Program-made: the position numbers and the translations under genes | The notes under the pieces: model-generated | Told to the model about the DNA's origin: nothing | Seen by the model: only the letters and a program-made list of their open reading frames with translations | Database searches by the model: none | Source: Erythrophleum ivorense | Taxonomy: Eukaryota; Streptophyta; Magnoliopsida; Fabales; Fabaceae | Assembly (NCBI GenBank): GCA_026724425.1 | Contig: JAIUCV010000002.1 | Coordinates: 8,313,001 to 8,377,000, forward strand | DNA length: 64,000 nucleotides | Reading direction: 5' to 3' | In this document: positions 12,525 to 24,236 of the stretch, in pieces | Numbering within the stretch: position 1 is the first letter of the stretch | Layout: each line of letters begins with the position of its first letter

Positions 12525-14020
12525 CATACATACATTTCTCTAATGTGAGACTTGAAACTTCAATCTACGAAGACAGAGGATGAAACTTCAAATACAACAA
12601 AAAACCATTATATATTAAATTTACACTGGCATCATTCCATGGTGCTAGGAGTGTGGACTTGGAATTGGAATTAAAATCATAGAATAAAACCAGTGACTTT
12701 GGAGCAGTCACGTCCACTAAAATCCAAGCCACTTCCCATCCATATTGCACGTTACTCATTGGTTGTCATTCCATTTGAACGCCTCAAAGTTGGAAATTTG
12801 TCCCCCACAATCTTCGCTCAACTTTTGCCTTTGCCTTTGCCTTTGTTTTACATGCTTTTCTTCCCTTCTCTTCATCATTAGTTTTGAGTAAAGAATGGAA
12901 ATAACATATATATATATATATATATATATATTAAACTTAATCAACCACATGATGATTTGGATTGAGCAAGCTAGAAAAAGAAAAGCATTAACAAATTTCA
13001 ATGAGCAGTTAAAGTAGCATATCAACGACATAAAATAAAGTAACTATTTTTGTGCCATCGTTTTTTCTATTCTATCAAACTTGGCCGAATCTTGGAAAAA
13101 AGAATACGCGACAGAATGCAAAATGCACTCGCTTTTCTGCGGTCTTTTTTTTTATGTGGTCCTTCCTTCCTTTTTCTTTAAATTGGATTGGACTCGTCCC
13201 TTAACTTCATCCAACAGTGCCAATTTCTCGGGTCTGAAGTTTGTAAAGCCGAAAATTTTGCTCTAGAAAAGAGCATGAATCCAAATTCTATCAATATCGG
13301 TTCCTAACCGACCTGATCCATTTTCAGAGAACAAAAGAAAAAGGCATCCTTTTTTCCTGTCGCAACTCACAATGTAGTCAGTCTCATTTCGTAAAGTGAC
13401 GTAACCATCTTCAAAAAGAGTTACGACAAGAGACAATATATGTTCCACCGCACAGAGGGTTCTACATATGATCAGCAAAAGAATTAACATTCCCAAACAT
13501 GGTCGAATTTATTTTGAAATTACTATAACTATTCAATAACAGTGTTACATATGGAACTTGTTAATTAAGTGAATTAAGTATTAGTTAAATTTAAGCAAAT
13601 TATTTATTAATTTTCTAATTAAACGCTACGCAGTTTAACAAACTACTTTCTCAATCCAACCTCAAATAAAGATAATCAAAAAATATAGACCAAGTGCAAA
13701 CCAAAATCTTGCAAATGAAACATTTGTGTTTGTTTTTGTTTTAATTAAAAGGCTACCTAATCTACAAACTGGACAGAGAAGAACAAAAATTTCATGACCT
13801 AATTACAATTTTGGATTATCTGGAATGACCTGATATCTTTTTCTCGCTTCAATAAATCATAGTTTTGGGTCATCTAGCTCTCTTTTCCACTTTCTCGACC
13901 TTCGCCCCATCCACATATCTTTCAGGTTTCATAATTGAATGGATTGAAATAATTGAAAACTGGTCCGTGGGCCAATATAGCAAATGAATCTTACAACCCA
14001 TCTTTGAGTTTGGGTTATAG

Positions 14021-14056
<36 letters not shown>

Positions 14057-15890
14057 TTAGCTGGTGGTTTTGCAATGCTTAATTTGGAATCATCCTGTTA
14101 CAGTATAGTCCTTCTATTTACACCGGTCTTGAAAATGAAAACGAAAAGGAGAATGAGCATGGTCTATCCTTCTATCTATCTACCTGCTGTTATGAGTATG
14201 GTAAGACTCAATCTTGTCACCTTGACGAGCAGGCAGACATGAATGTAAACTTTTTTTTTTTATACAGCCGTTATTTTAATTTTTGTTGTCTAAATTACTA
14301 ATATCAACTTTGTTCAAATCGCCGACCAAGATTATCCCACAAATTTTTTTTTTCAGTTTTTATAATTATGTGATAATCATGGTCGTTAATACATGAAAAA
14401 AAAGTTGAGAATCCGATTAATTTAGTACCTATCAATATATAATTAAAAAAAGATAATTCAAATAATAAAAAAATAAAAATAGATATATTTAATAAAAAGT
14501 CCATGAATGTAGACTCCTAGCTAAAATTTCCATCATTAAACTATTCCTAATGTTTATGGATTTTAGAGTAAATTATGCTAACTTTGTTTGAGATTTAGTT
14601 AAATTATATCCGATGCCTTGTTATTTTAAAAATTATACTCAATTGCTCTAATATATATATATATATATATTATAAAAATCTTACTTCTATTTTTTTTTTT
14701 ACAGAAGAAGTTAATTTTTTTTATGCACCATAAAATTATAATTTTATTTTTAAAAGAAATGCATGTTATATAAAAAAGTTAAATGCATTGACAAAAACTA
14801 ATCTTGAAAGAAAGTTAATGTAATTTATTTTTTTATTTTATCTTAAATATAATTTTAAAAAAAATTAACATAAAAATGATCTAAATTCCATTACATAAAA
14901 AAATTGCCAGAAATTTATGTAAAGCAGAAAAAGTTCATGAGCAAACTGTGATTTTTTTATTTAGAGATAATTTTTCCCATTAAAGATGTATTGAAACATA
15001 ACGGATAGAGAAGAATTTATCGGCATTTTATGATAAACATGCCGGTATATTGCCGCTCGCAACATTCTGTCTGCGCACATTCCCTGCTTGAACAGGTTTA
15101 TCTCTCTGGATTTACATTGAACTAGGGTGCTGGCCCCGGAGCACGCGGTGCGAGATAAGGAAAAATTTTAAAAATTAAAAAAAAAAATCATCACAACATA
15201 TAAGAACAATAAATTTACAATAAAAAGATTCCAAAATTTTGTTGGGAGCATAAAAATACTTTCAAGTTAATTATTAAAAAAACATATTTAAAAAATTACC
15301 GTTTATATTACAAACTAGTTTCTTCTCCTGCATGAAATTTAAAAAATACTAGTAGATTCCACATAAAAAAATTCAAAAAAAAAAAATTGTATGAACAATA
15401 ACTATATAGACATGTATTGTTTATATACAGATATCAACATTCTTGACATGTAATCTGGTGAGGTTGCACTGTTCATAAATTGCGATGCGCACAGAATTTA
15501 TATATATATATATATTGATTAAGATATTTATATTAAAAAATATTGAATTTGAAAATTATTTTAAAATTTTTAATTTAAAATTTTGAAATATATTTCTTCT
15601 ATGTAATTTAAATCATTGATTCCAAGATTTTTTAAAATCATTTTAAAATTTAAGATATTTTAATATAAAATTTTTTTATTATAATTTTTTTTTAATTTTA
15701 AAAGTGAATACGGCCATGTCAAAATTTGGAAAATGGAGAGCCATATCCAGATTACATATTGCGGCTCCATGAGGATAAGGTTTTGCGGCTTGAGCAGCGT
15801 GATTCTAACGCGTGGAGTTATCAACACGATAGCTTCGTCAGTTCTGTACAGCTCAGCATAGGACAATCTCTCTCTCTTCCCCCTCTCTCT
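12441..15890. other. Gene-free intergenic region with TA repeats
   Basis: No recognisable gene. Contains TA microsatellites at about 12490-12530, 12905-12931, 14026-14052 and 14652-14671, and poly-A/T tracts. A 77-codon - strand frame at 13263-13496 lies in a patch less AT-rich than its surroundings but matches nothing I know. Confidence 0.6.
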
Positions 15891-15897
15891 CCATGCA

Positions 15898-15905
15898 CTA
15901 TAAAG
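15898..15905 (+). promoter_or_regulatory. TATA-like box of the ITPK gene
   Basis: CTATAAAG sits 295 bp before the ITPK start codon, just after a CT-rich stretch (15867-15891), a common layout in plant core promoters. It would give a start near 15930 and a 5' UTR of about 270 nt. Inferred from position only. Confidence 0.45.
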
Positions 15906-16199
15906 TCTAATGCGCCATTCTCTCTCCAGTCCAGCCGCTGTTTCCTCGCTTTGTTGCTTCATTTCATTTTCATTTGCAGCTTCTGTCCATTCTCTCTGTT
16001 TATATGTGGTTCTCGTCTTTTGATCATTGTTTCTCCTTTCTGTAGTTGATGTAATCGGCTTCGACTGTTAGGGATTTCGAGTCCCAGTCAATTTGTTAGT
16101 GTTTATCTTTACTTTGGGAAACTTGTGGAGACCTAAAAGATTTTCAGAATTTGCTTGAATTATTGGGGAGGGTTTAGTATTGGTTGTGAAAGTGAGAGT

Positions 16200-19100
16200 A
16201 TGAGGTTGAGGGATGAAGTATCTTGTAGGAAGGGAGACGCATATGAGGAAGAGGAAGAAGGGGAGGTAAATATGGGCCAAACTCTATGGTGTCCTGTGTT
16301 AAATGATGGATTTTCTTTTCACAAGAGGGAGGTTGTGGTTGGCTATGCCCTTACCTCTAAAAAGATTAAGAGCTTTTTGCAGCCAAAGCTTGAAGATTTA
16401 GCTAGGTAATATTTTCATATAATAAATATAAGCAATCATCGCCGTTTCATGATATAATGGCGCGCCTCTTGTCTTCTTTCAAATTTTTTTTAATTAGCCG
16501 AAATTGATTTCTTTTTGCCCCCTTCATTCCAAAGTGACTTTCATCATATCTGACGGGTTTCATTTATTTGGATTAGGAACATCAGCGTATAGCTTACCAG
16601 TTCTTTTCCGTTAAGAAAGTTAGCACAAAATACGTCGTTTTCGTTTGGAAGGCGAGAAACCGATTAGAAATTATGTAATATTCGGAGTATCTTCAGATAA
16701 TATGGAGATATTTTTCTACTTTTCATTGTTTTTGTGGGAAATATAAGGTTTATTTAAAAAAGAAGAAGGTAGAATTCAATATGAAAATAAGTTATGTTCT
16801 CTTGCTCCCTAGTTATGTACTTGGGTATTACCCTGCGGTATTCTCTATTATATTAATCCAAGATATATAGTTGTATACTGTAAAAATGTCGAAAATATGT
16901 CTTTGTATTACGTTTAAGTTCAGGCTTGCTTACTGATTACAATTACTAAAATTTCCGTGCAGGAATAAGGGGATACTCTTTGTTCCTATTGATCATAACA
17001 GGCCTCTTTCAGATCAAGGTCCTTTTGATATAGTGTTGCATAAGGTTATAAATTTTCTTACTGGAACTACCTTTCTCTCTCTTTCTTTTTTCCGCTGCTT
17101 CTAATTAGATGTCCTGGAGCTCACAATTTGCACAGAAAATTTTGATATATTGTGCTTAGTGCATGTAATTCAATACCGCATGCTCTAATAATTCGTCTCT
17201 GTTCAACTGTCAACTGACAGTTACTGACAAAATCTTCTATTTTGTTTATTGCAAATTGCAGTTATCAGGGAAAGAGTGGCGCCAGATTCTTGAGGTTTGT
17301 CCAATACCATATCTACAATTCTGAAGATCACTCCTGTACTCTGTGTTGATTGACCTTGTCAATTAAGTTTTGCTGCTTTTATTATTTCCTTAGGTATTTG
17401 ATATAATATGGGGGTAGAACAAACACCAAAAATGCTGGTCAACGACCAGTTTTAACTTACTGTCTGATATAATTTGCAGAGTGCTTTGCTCTATCTTCCA
17501 TTATCAGTTATTAACCAGTAGTTGAGGTGGAGGCCTCAAGGTTCAAGCAAGTGAGGATGTTACTATTTTCATGGCCATCTAGCTTATATTTTCAGGTTTT
17601 CTTCGGCCAATCTTTTCAAAAGAAAATTTTCCCCCCTATTCCTTTGAGTCTGTTCATTTCTAGGCAAGAGAGAGAGATGCCTCACGAAATCCCTTTTTAA
17701 ATTTGATCCTCTGGACATACTTTATATGGCTACCGTAGGTTGGATTTTCTCCAGACTTCTTTGTATTATGTGGTTGCCAAATGTCTACGCCAGATTGCCA
17801 GTTACTATGCTAGGTCTCTAACTAATCTGGTCACAACTGTGCACCCAAGAAACATGATCAGTGAATGCGAACTCTCTCTTCAACCGAATACAATTAGTTG
17901 TGAAGTATCTCATTTGGGTTATGTTTGTCACTTTGTAATTAGATGCAAATGTAGCAATATAAAGCCTCAGCATCCTAGCGACAGTTTGTATGTCTACTTA
18001 TTGATATACATGGCAAGTCTGGGATTTGGTTCAATTTTATATGTTTGAAGGGGTATTTGAAGATTGAACAATGTAGAGGGCAAGCTTCCAATAAAATTAA
18101 CTGAGCTTTAATAATAGCTGCTTTACATGCAATGCTTGGTACTTGATGTGCGTTTACAGTTGAATATCCAAAGTATGTTTATATTAATAAATGGCTATGG
18201 ATATTGATATTTGTATTCTTACATTGGAATTAATGTTGATAGCATACCTGCAATAAGTTGAAGATCCCATATGATCAGCAGACCCATGCAAGAGTTTTGG
18301 GCTATCCTTTGCATTCTAGCAATGTGGTGCAACTACATCTCTTACCATCCTACCCTATTTGGAAAAGCAATATTTATTTTGTTGCAAATATTGTCCATTT
18401 TGGAATTTTTACCTTCAATTTGCAGAGTAGATGGGGCAAATATGTGATTGTTTTACTTTTCTATCTTTGCCCTTTGACATGATGTTATATTGGTAAAATA
18501 ACAATTGATAAGTCTGTTGGTTCATTGCCGTGTTCCAGACATTGCTTTATGTGCAGTGGCTTCCAAAAAATATTTGTATAATCATATGTGCAATACATTT
18601 TATGTGCGTGGTTCTAATTTATTGGTAATGTAGGTTCTCCTCTACGTGAATCTTTCCTGTGACTTGTACAAGAAAATGTGAACTGGACTATGGACTAAGT
18701 GGGGAGTAAAAAAAAAAATTTTTTTGGGACTAGTGTTTTGAGAATTCATTTTTTTTTTTTTGGGTAGACGCACAAATATTTTGGGAATTGCCTAAGAGAA
18801 GAATAGTGCTGTTTTTGCACATATCTTGGCCTGTTCCTTTCCAACCTACTCTATGTATATTATTTTCATGCAAAATTTAGAAAATTGGTGACCTCTCTTC
18901 TTGGAGAAGGATAATATTGTCTTAGCACGTATCTTGGCCTGTTCCTTCCCAACTTGGTCTATGTATATTATTTTCACAAATATGTACAAAATTGGTGATC
19001 TCTCTTCTTACGTCCTCCTGGCTATATATGTAGGATTATAGGCAATCACATCCAGACGTTACTGTTCTGGATCCTCCTGATGCCATACAACACTTGTGCA

Positions 19101-21224
19101 ATCGTCAATTCATGCTTCAGGCTGTTGCTGATATGGACCTTTCTGATTCCTATGGTAATCTTTTTTTCTTTTTTTTTTAAACCTTAATGTGTGGTTGGCT
19201 AGTTTTCTTTAAGACAAGTTGTACACTCAATCAGCAACTTATCTTGTTGAGTCAAACGCCAATGAAAATGGTTCTTTTTAACTACCATGCAGGCAAAGTT
19301 AGTGTTCCTAGGCAATTGGTTATTAAGAGAGACGCATCATCCATCCCTGAGTTGGTTAACAAAGCCGAGCTGACTTTACCCCTTGGTATGTATTTGTTAT
19401 TTTTTTGAGTAGTTTTTAAGGGTACCTATTACACAAATATTTTTTCTTGATGGTTGTATTTTAAGAGAAAGTCATTCAACTTATTAGAATAGGCACAGTA
19501 TTTCTGTCTTTGTTGGCTGACCAGATTTACTTACTGTTTAACTTACCTTCTGAAATTGGTAGCAGCAAATTTTTAATGCTTATTTATTTATATATTTTTT
19601 ATTTTCCTGTTTTATTTTCAACTTTGAAATCATTATAGTTGCAAAGCCACTGGTTGCTGATGGAAGCGCAAAGTCCCATGAATTATCCCTTGCTTATGAG
19701 CAGTACTCTCTTCAAAATCTTGAACCTCCTCTCGTTCTTCAGGAATTTGTTAACCATGGTAAGCAATCATTGTTTAGTGTTTGTGTAGCAAATTCTAGCC
19801 CTTTTTAGCTTAAAGCACTTCAGAATAACAATATGTCATTTTCTTTTCTGGTGTAGGAGGTGTTCTCTTTAAGGTTTATATAGTTGGTGATGCCATAAAA
19901 GTAGTCAGACGGTTTTCCTTACCTGATGTTAGCAAATGGGAGCTCTCTGAAGATGCTGGCATATATCATTTTCCAAGGGTTTCTTGTGCTGCAGCTTCGG
20001 CAGATGATGCAGATCTGGACCCCACTGTTGCTGGTAAGTTATGTCTTGATGTCTGTTGGCAATGCATATTGGACCACTATGGGCAGTCTTCGGCACAAAT
20101 GCAGTGTGTAGCCCTTGATACTAGTATAAATCATGGACCTACAGCTTGATACAGATTATTAGTTTTCTGTTTTCCAAATTTAAACAGGTCTTCACATCGT
20201 TCTTTTTAAAAGGAAAGGGAAAATGTAACCCTACTAAGAAAGGCAGGTCTATTTTGTCCCAGCCTTGGATGATTGATAATGTAGACTTATTAAAAATAAT
20301 GTGCCTGATTGGTTCTGCTGGGTATATTGGTTGCTCATCAGAAACAAATATGCTTTGTTTTTTCGCTCTGTAATTTCATACTGTGATTTTTGGTCAATCT
20401 ATCATAAACAAAATGCTAATTCATAATTTGTTTGATTTTATAATTGCTAACTTGTCTGACCTAATATGGGGTGGGTGGTGATGGGCATGACTCTGGCAGT
20501 TGAATAAGCTCTACTGACTTGTTAGGTTTATTTATTCATTCACTTTTGGAGGGATATAGAAAGGGACTGCACTTAAGGGCCCAGGTATCCAAACAACAAA
20601 ATAACAGTGTATGATGCCGTAGTCTCGAAAGTCTTCATTTGTTCCTGGCTCTATTGTGGAATCCTCTAATTTGCTTGATCTTTTCTCTCCTGCAGAACTC
20701 CCTCCAAGACCTTTACTTGAGAGACTTGCAAAGGAACTTCGTTGGCGATTGGTACCTTTCTCATTCTTTTTTGCTGATGGCTGCATGTTTATTGATATGA
20801 GGACTAGTCTATAATTAAAAACATTCTGTCATTATTCTCTCTCCCAGGGTCTTCATCTCTTCAACTTGGATATTATTCGAGAGCATGGGTCAAGAGATCA
20901 CTTCTACGTGATTGACATAAACTACTTCCCAGGCAAGTTTCGTAAAATTGATCTGGCTGTTTGCTTAATCTTCAGACATTACCATTTTCAATGTTTTTAA
21001 GCAACATTTTGCAACTCCGTCGTTGTGCAAATTTTTTTTTTTCCCTCTTTTTTCTTCTTGGTGGGTTTCCTTTAAGAAACATCCATGATTTATAGTACCC
21101 TTGGAAGCACTTCTTTGTTGGCTTTAATAAACATTTAAAACTTGCTGCAGGATACGGCAAAATGCCAGAATATGAACAGATATTTACCGACTTCCTCTTG
21201 AGCCTGGTGCAGGGCAGAGTTTAA
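16200..21224 (+). CDS. Inositol-tetrakisphosphate 1-kinase (ITPK2/3 type), 10 exons
   Basis: ATP-grasp kinase that phosphorylates inositol tris- and tetrakisphosphates in the cytosolic phytate/inositol-polyphosphate pathway. Exons 16200-16405, 16963-17044, 17262-17294, 19034-19154, 19293-19385, 19639-19758, 19857-20033, 20696-20751, 20848-20932 and 21151-21224 join in frame to 348 residues, normal for the family. Family blocks in order: VVVGYALTSKKIKSFLQPKL, HPDVTVLDPPDAIQHLCNRQ, VAKPLVADGSAKSHELSL, VLQEFVNHGGVLFKVYIVGD, RFSLPDVS, RVSCAAASADDADLDP, GLHLFNLDIIREHG and the metal/ATP-binding DINYFPGYGKMPEYE near the C-terminus. The acidic N-terminus (EEEEEGE) and MRLR start point to the ITPK3/ITPK2 branch rather than ITPK1. 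The last intron starts with GC at 20933 (CAG|GCAAGT). Intron 3 is 1.74 kb with an internal tandem duplication. Confidence 0.95.
18796..19009. repeat. Two-copy ~107-bp tandem duplication in ITPK intron 3
   Basis: Unit 1 (18796-18903) and unit 2 (18904-19009) both run from GAGAAG through TATCTTGGCCTGTTCC and CTATGTATATTATTTTCA to TGGTGA(C/T)CTCTCTTCTT, with scattered substitutions. It ends about 25 bp before exon 4, so the second copy reaches the acceptor region. Confidence 0.85.
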
Positions 21225-21800
21225 GAAAAAATCCGCATCGAAAACTCTTTCCAGCCCTTGTGATGGAAGTGATGCCATGATGAGGTAAGCACAGTTTTCT
21301 TCTCATTTACTTTTGGAAGAATCAAATTGATTCGCAAGTTCTGCCTTTATTGCACCATGGTGGAAATGCCGGGAGGAAGGCTTGTGCAGTCTTTCAAAAG
21401 TAACAATCGACAGTGGTGTATATTATTGCAATTAGCCAATATCTGCAGTGCGGGTTCCGGTCGTTATTTCAAAACCATTCTCATTGGTCATATTGGAAGG
21501 AACTACATATGGGGCTGCTATTTGAAGGTTTTGTCTGAGGAAGGAGTGGTGGTGACCAAGAATGTTGATAATGTGATCTTCCTGGGTGGATAGTTATGAT
21601 GGTGTCTCTGTAGAGGCTCTACAAATGGATTTCAAATGTACTGACAGTCCCATTGCTGTAAGAAGGTGAAAAAAAGTGGCTTTTTGAAAGTCCAATTTTC
21701 ATCGGGTACGCTTTTTGGTCATAAAATTTATATACCTGTTGCTAAGCCATATGGCAATTCCTATATAGAGCTTTAAATTTATTTGCATTTATCTCATCTT
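21225..21800 (+). other. Probable 3' UTR of the ITPK gene
   Basis: Sequence after the stop stays mixed in base composition, with a possible spliced 3' UTR intron beginning at AG|GTAAGC near 21284. No coding frame of note; an 88-codon + frame at 21327-21593 matches nothing I recognise. Confidence 0.4.
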
Positions 21801-21810
21801 TTGTTCTAGA

Positions 21811-24236
21811 CTAGGAAGTACCGATACAGGTACACATATCGGGTATGATACAATACGATATGTGACATATAACAATTTCTAAAATTTTAGGTATATATTC
21901 AATAATTTAATGCATTAAAAACTAAATTAAATTATGAATAAGTTACAATAGCGTAGATGATAAAATAATTTATAAGCATAAATAAGATGTCTATAACAAA
22001 TTATAATCCCTACAAGCATTAATATTAGAATTTCTAATTCAAATTAATTTTCATCTTCACCTATATTTATATTCCTGACATTCCCCATGAGCTTTTATTC
22101 TAAATCTGGTTTATTTAAAGACAAATTTGCAACTCCAAGGCCTCTAGTTCCATCAAATAGCTCCCAATGATCCCTATTAATATTTAACATCCTAGTCATT
22201 CCACTAGAATAATTTTTACTCTTTCTTAACAGAAGATGAAAATTGGTATAAACATCAATGAAGTCTTTAGCTTTTTTTAGATTCAACATGTTCTTTCTTA
22301 GTGATTGAATGAAAGAATAGGTGCTTCAATTCCTGTTACAACAAGATGATAAGCATGGTTGATGAAGAAGCTTTAATGCAAGCTATAAGAAAATTGGAGT
22401 TAAAGAATCATAATTTAACCACTAATTTTTAGATGCTAAATTTCATCTATTTTGTAAGAAATCAAATAATGAATATGCATTTGAAATTTCACAAAAATAT
22501 TGAAAATCTTGAAAGACTAATTTCTTTTCTTAGGATTTCTAAAGTACATATTAAAATATTTGGTTCTCTTGATTGAAATTTTAGCATCAAGAGGCGAAGG
22601 AACTTTAGTTGGTGCCATATCAAACCATTAAGAAGTGTAATACTTATGTAGTATGTAATAAAAATAATGAGAATTGGACTTGTTTAGCATAAAATTAAAT
22701 GTTGAAAGAATATGAACAATATAAATATGGAATATTAGTATAGCTTACGTAAGATTCAATGAATGAGCAAGGTAATAAAATAATGTACAACTCTTTGTCC
22801 AACGATGAATTATAATTTCATATACAATTTCATAAAATTTTAAATGTTTAGAAAGTTCTTTTCTCTCATACTTGTATATTGGTACCTTCACTTGTTCTGT
22901 CATTGAATCCCACGTTATAAATTAAGTGAAGTGTAGGCTTGTCCGTATTACAAAATTTAAGCATGTCATAAATAGACTTTGTGAAAGAGAGAATGTAATT
23001 AATCTTATTTTACAAAGAGTCATTAAGAATTAACTCTTTAATTGTATTAGCCTTTCCAACGTCCTCTTCTTTATATGTATTCTATTCATCATTAATTATC
23101 ATTGTGCAAAGAGACATTTTTATAAGTCTAAGCCTCTTCAGCCTCTTGCAAATTTTTCATCTTTGCTAAACAATGAGCATCTACTTTGGAACACATAGAA
23201 ATTCTTTTACTAAATACCCTCAATAAAATGCCACTTAACTTTAGAACAAGACTTTTGAAATTCACATTTACAATAATTACATTTTCAATACTTGTTTCCA
23301 CCAAAATTTGAAGTTTCTCTTTTTCTGCTTCTAACAATCAAAGTTACATAAGCTCATAAAAGAGTTCTTTCTTTTTGAAAAATATTACTAGAACAATATT
23401 CCGTGTAAGTAGTGGGCTTAGAATTACTAACAAAACTAGAACTTTTAATGGCCATGATACCTATAATGGGGAGCAACAATAAGGTACATCACATATCATA
23501 ACAATGCTAGCATTATATAAGTTCATTTACTCTAAATTGATTAAGAAATGAAGATTAAATCCAAGTACCCAACAATCTACATTCTACAATCATTGAAAAC
23601 AAAAAAGACAATCATTAACCTTTACATTTTATAAAAAATTGAAGTAAAAAAATAAATTTCTAACTTCAAACATTAACAACAATAGAAAAGGATGAACTAG
23701 CACTAGCCACCAAAAAGAATCCTTCACACTAGCCACCAACGAAAATGACACAACATGAGGACCAAGGAATACTTTTTTTTAAACAAGTCAATGAAAAAAA
23801 CATTAAACAAGTACGCACCAATTACTAGCCACCAACACCAACACCTACCAAAGAAGACAACAAAGGAACCAGAGCTTCGCTGGAGAAGACGACATAGCAC
23901 AGAGGACGAAGGCAAGCAACAAAGCACGGATGCATGATGAAGGACGAACAGAAAAAAGAGGCAATGTGGAGGATGCAAAGCTTTTGAAAGAAAAAAATAG
24001 GTAGGTTAAATGCTATAGAAAATGACATCGTTTAGGATGGGACGTTTCGTTGTCGATTTAGAATAGTTTTGTCTCGTATCAAAATGTTTCGATGTGTATC
24101 GAAATGTTTCAAAACGTACCATTGGAAAAAAAAAACGTTTCAAATATGTTTGTATCTGTACAGTAAATGTATTCCTATTGAAAATGCATCTAATATGGGT
24201 GCGGCTCATAAATAACCATACCTGTGCTTCATAGGT
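21811..24236. mobile_element. Probable decayed DNA transposon (class II), superfamily uncertain
   Basis: The left end CTAGGAAGTACCGATACAGG and the reverse complement of the right end (CTATGAAGCACAGGTATGG, ending about 24236) are similar, as are sub-terminal TATCG-rich stretches (ACGATATGTG on the left; CGATGTGTATCG on the right). The interior holds short - strand frames (22095-22289, 23128-23337) ending in ANLSLNKPDLE, reminiscent of tails of hAT-like transposases, but no catalytic domain is readable. No clear target duplication. Confidence 0.35.

Noticed and set aside
13263..13496. 77-codon - strand frame in a less AT-rich patch
   Set aside because: Looked organelle- or gene-like at first, but I could not match it to any protein, so no function is claimed.
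15660..15962. 100-codon - strand frame across the ITPK promoter
   Set aside because: CT-rich promoter sequence read backwards; no protein family and it overlaps the TATA-like box.
16155..16199. Upstream extension of the ITPK frame
   Set aside because: The extra codons begin at TTG without an ATG; the MRLRDE start at 16200 agrees with family N-termini.
23724..23978. 84-codon hydrophobic frame on the - strand
   Set aside because: Low-complexity Phe/Cys/Ser reading of a repeat-rich stretch; the opposite strand is equally open.
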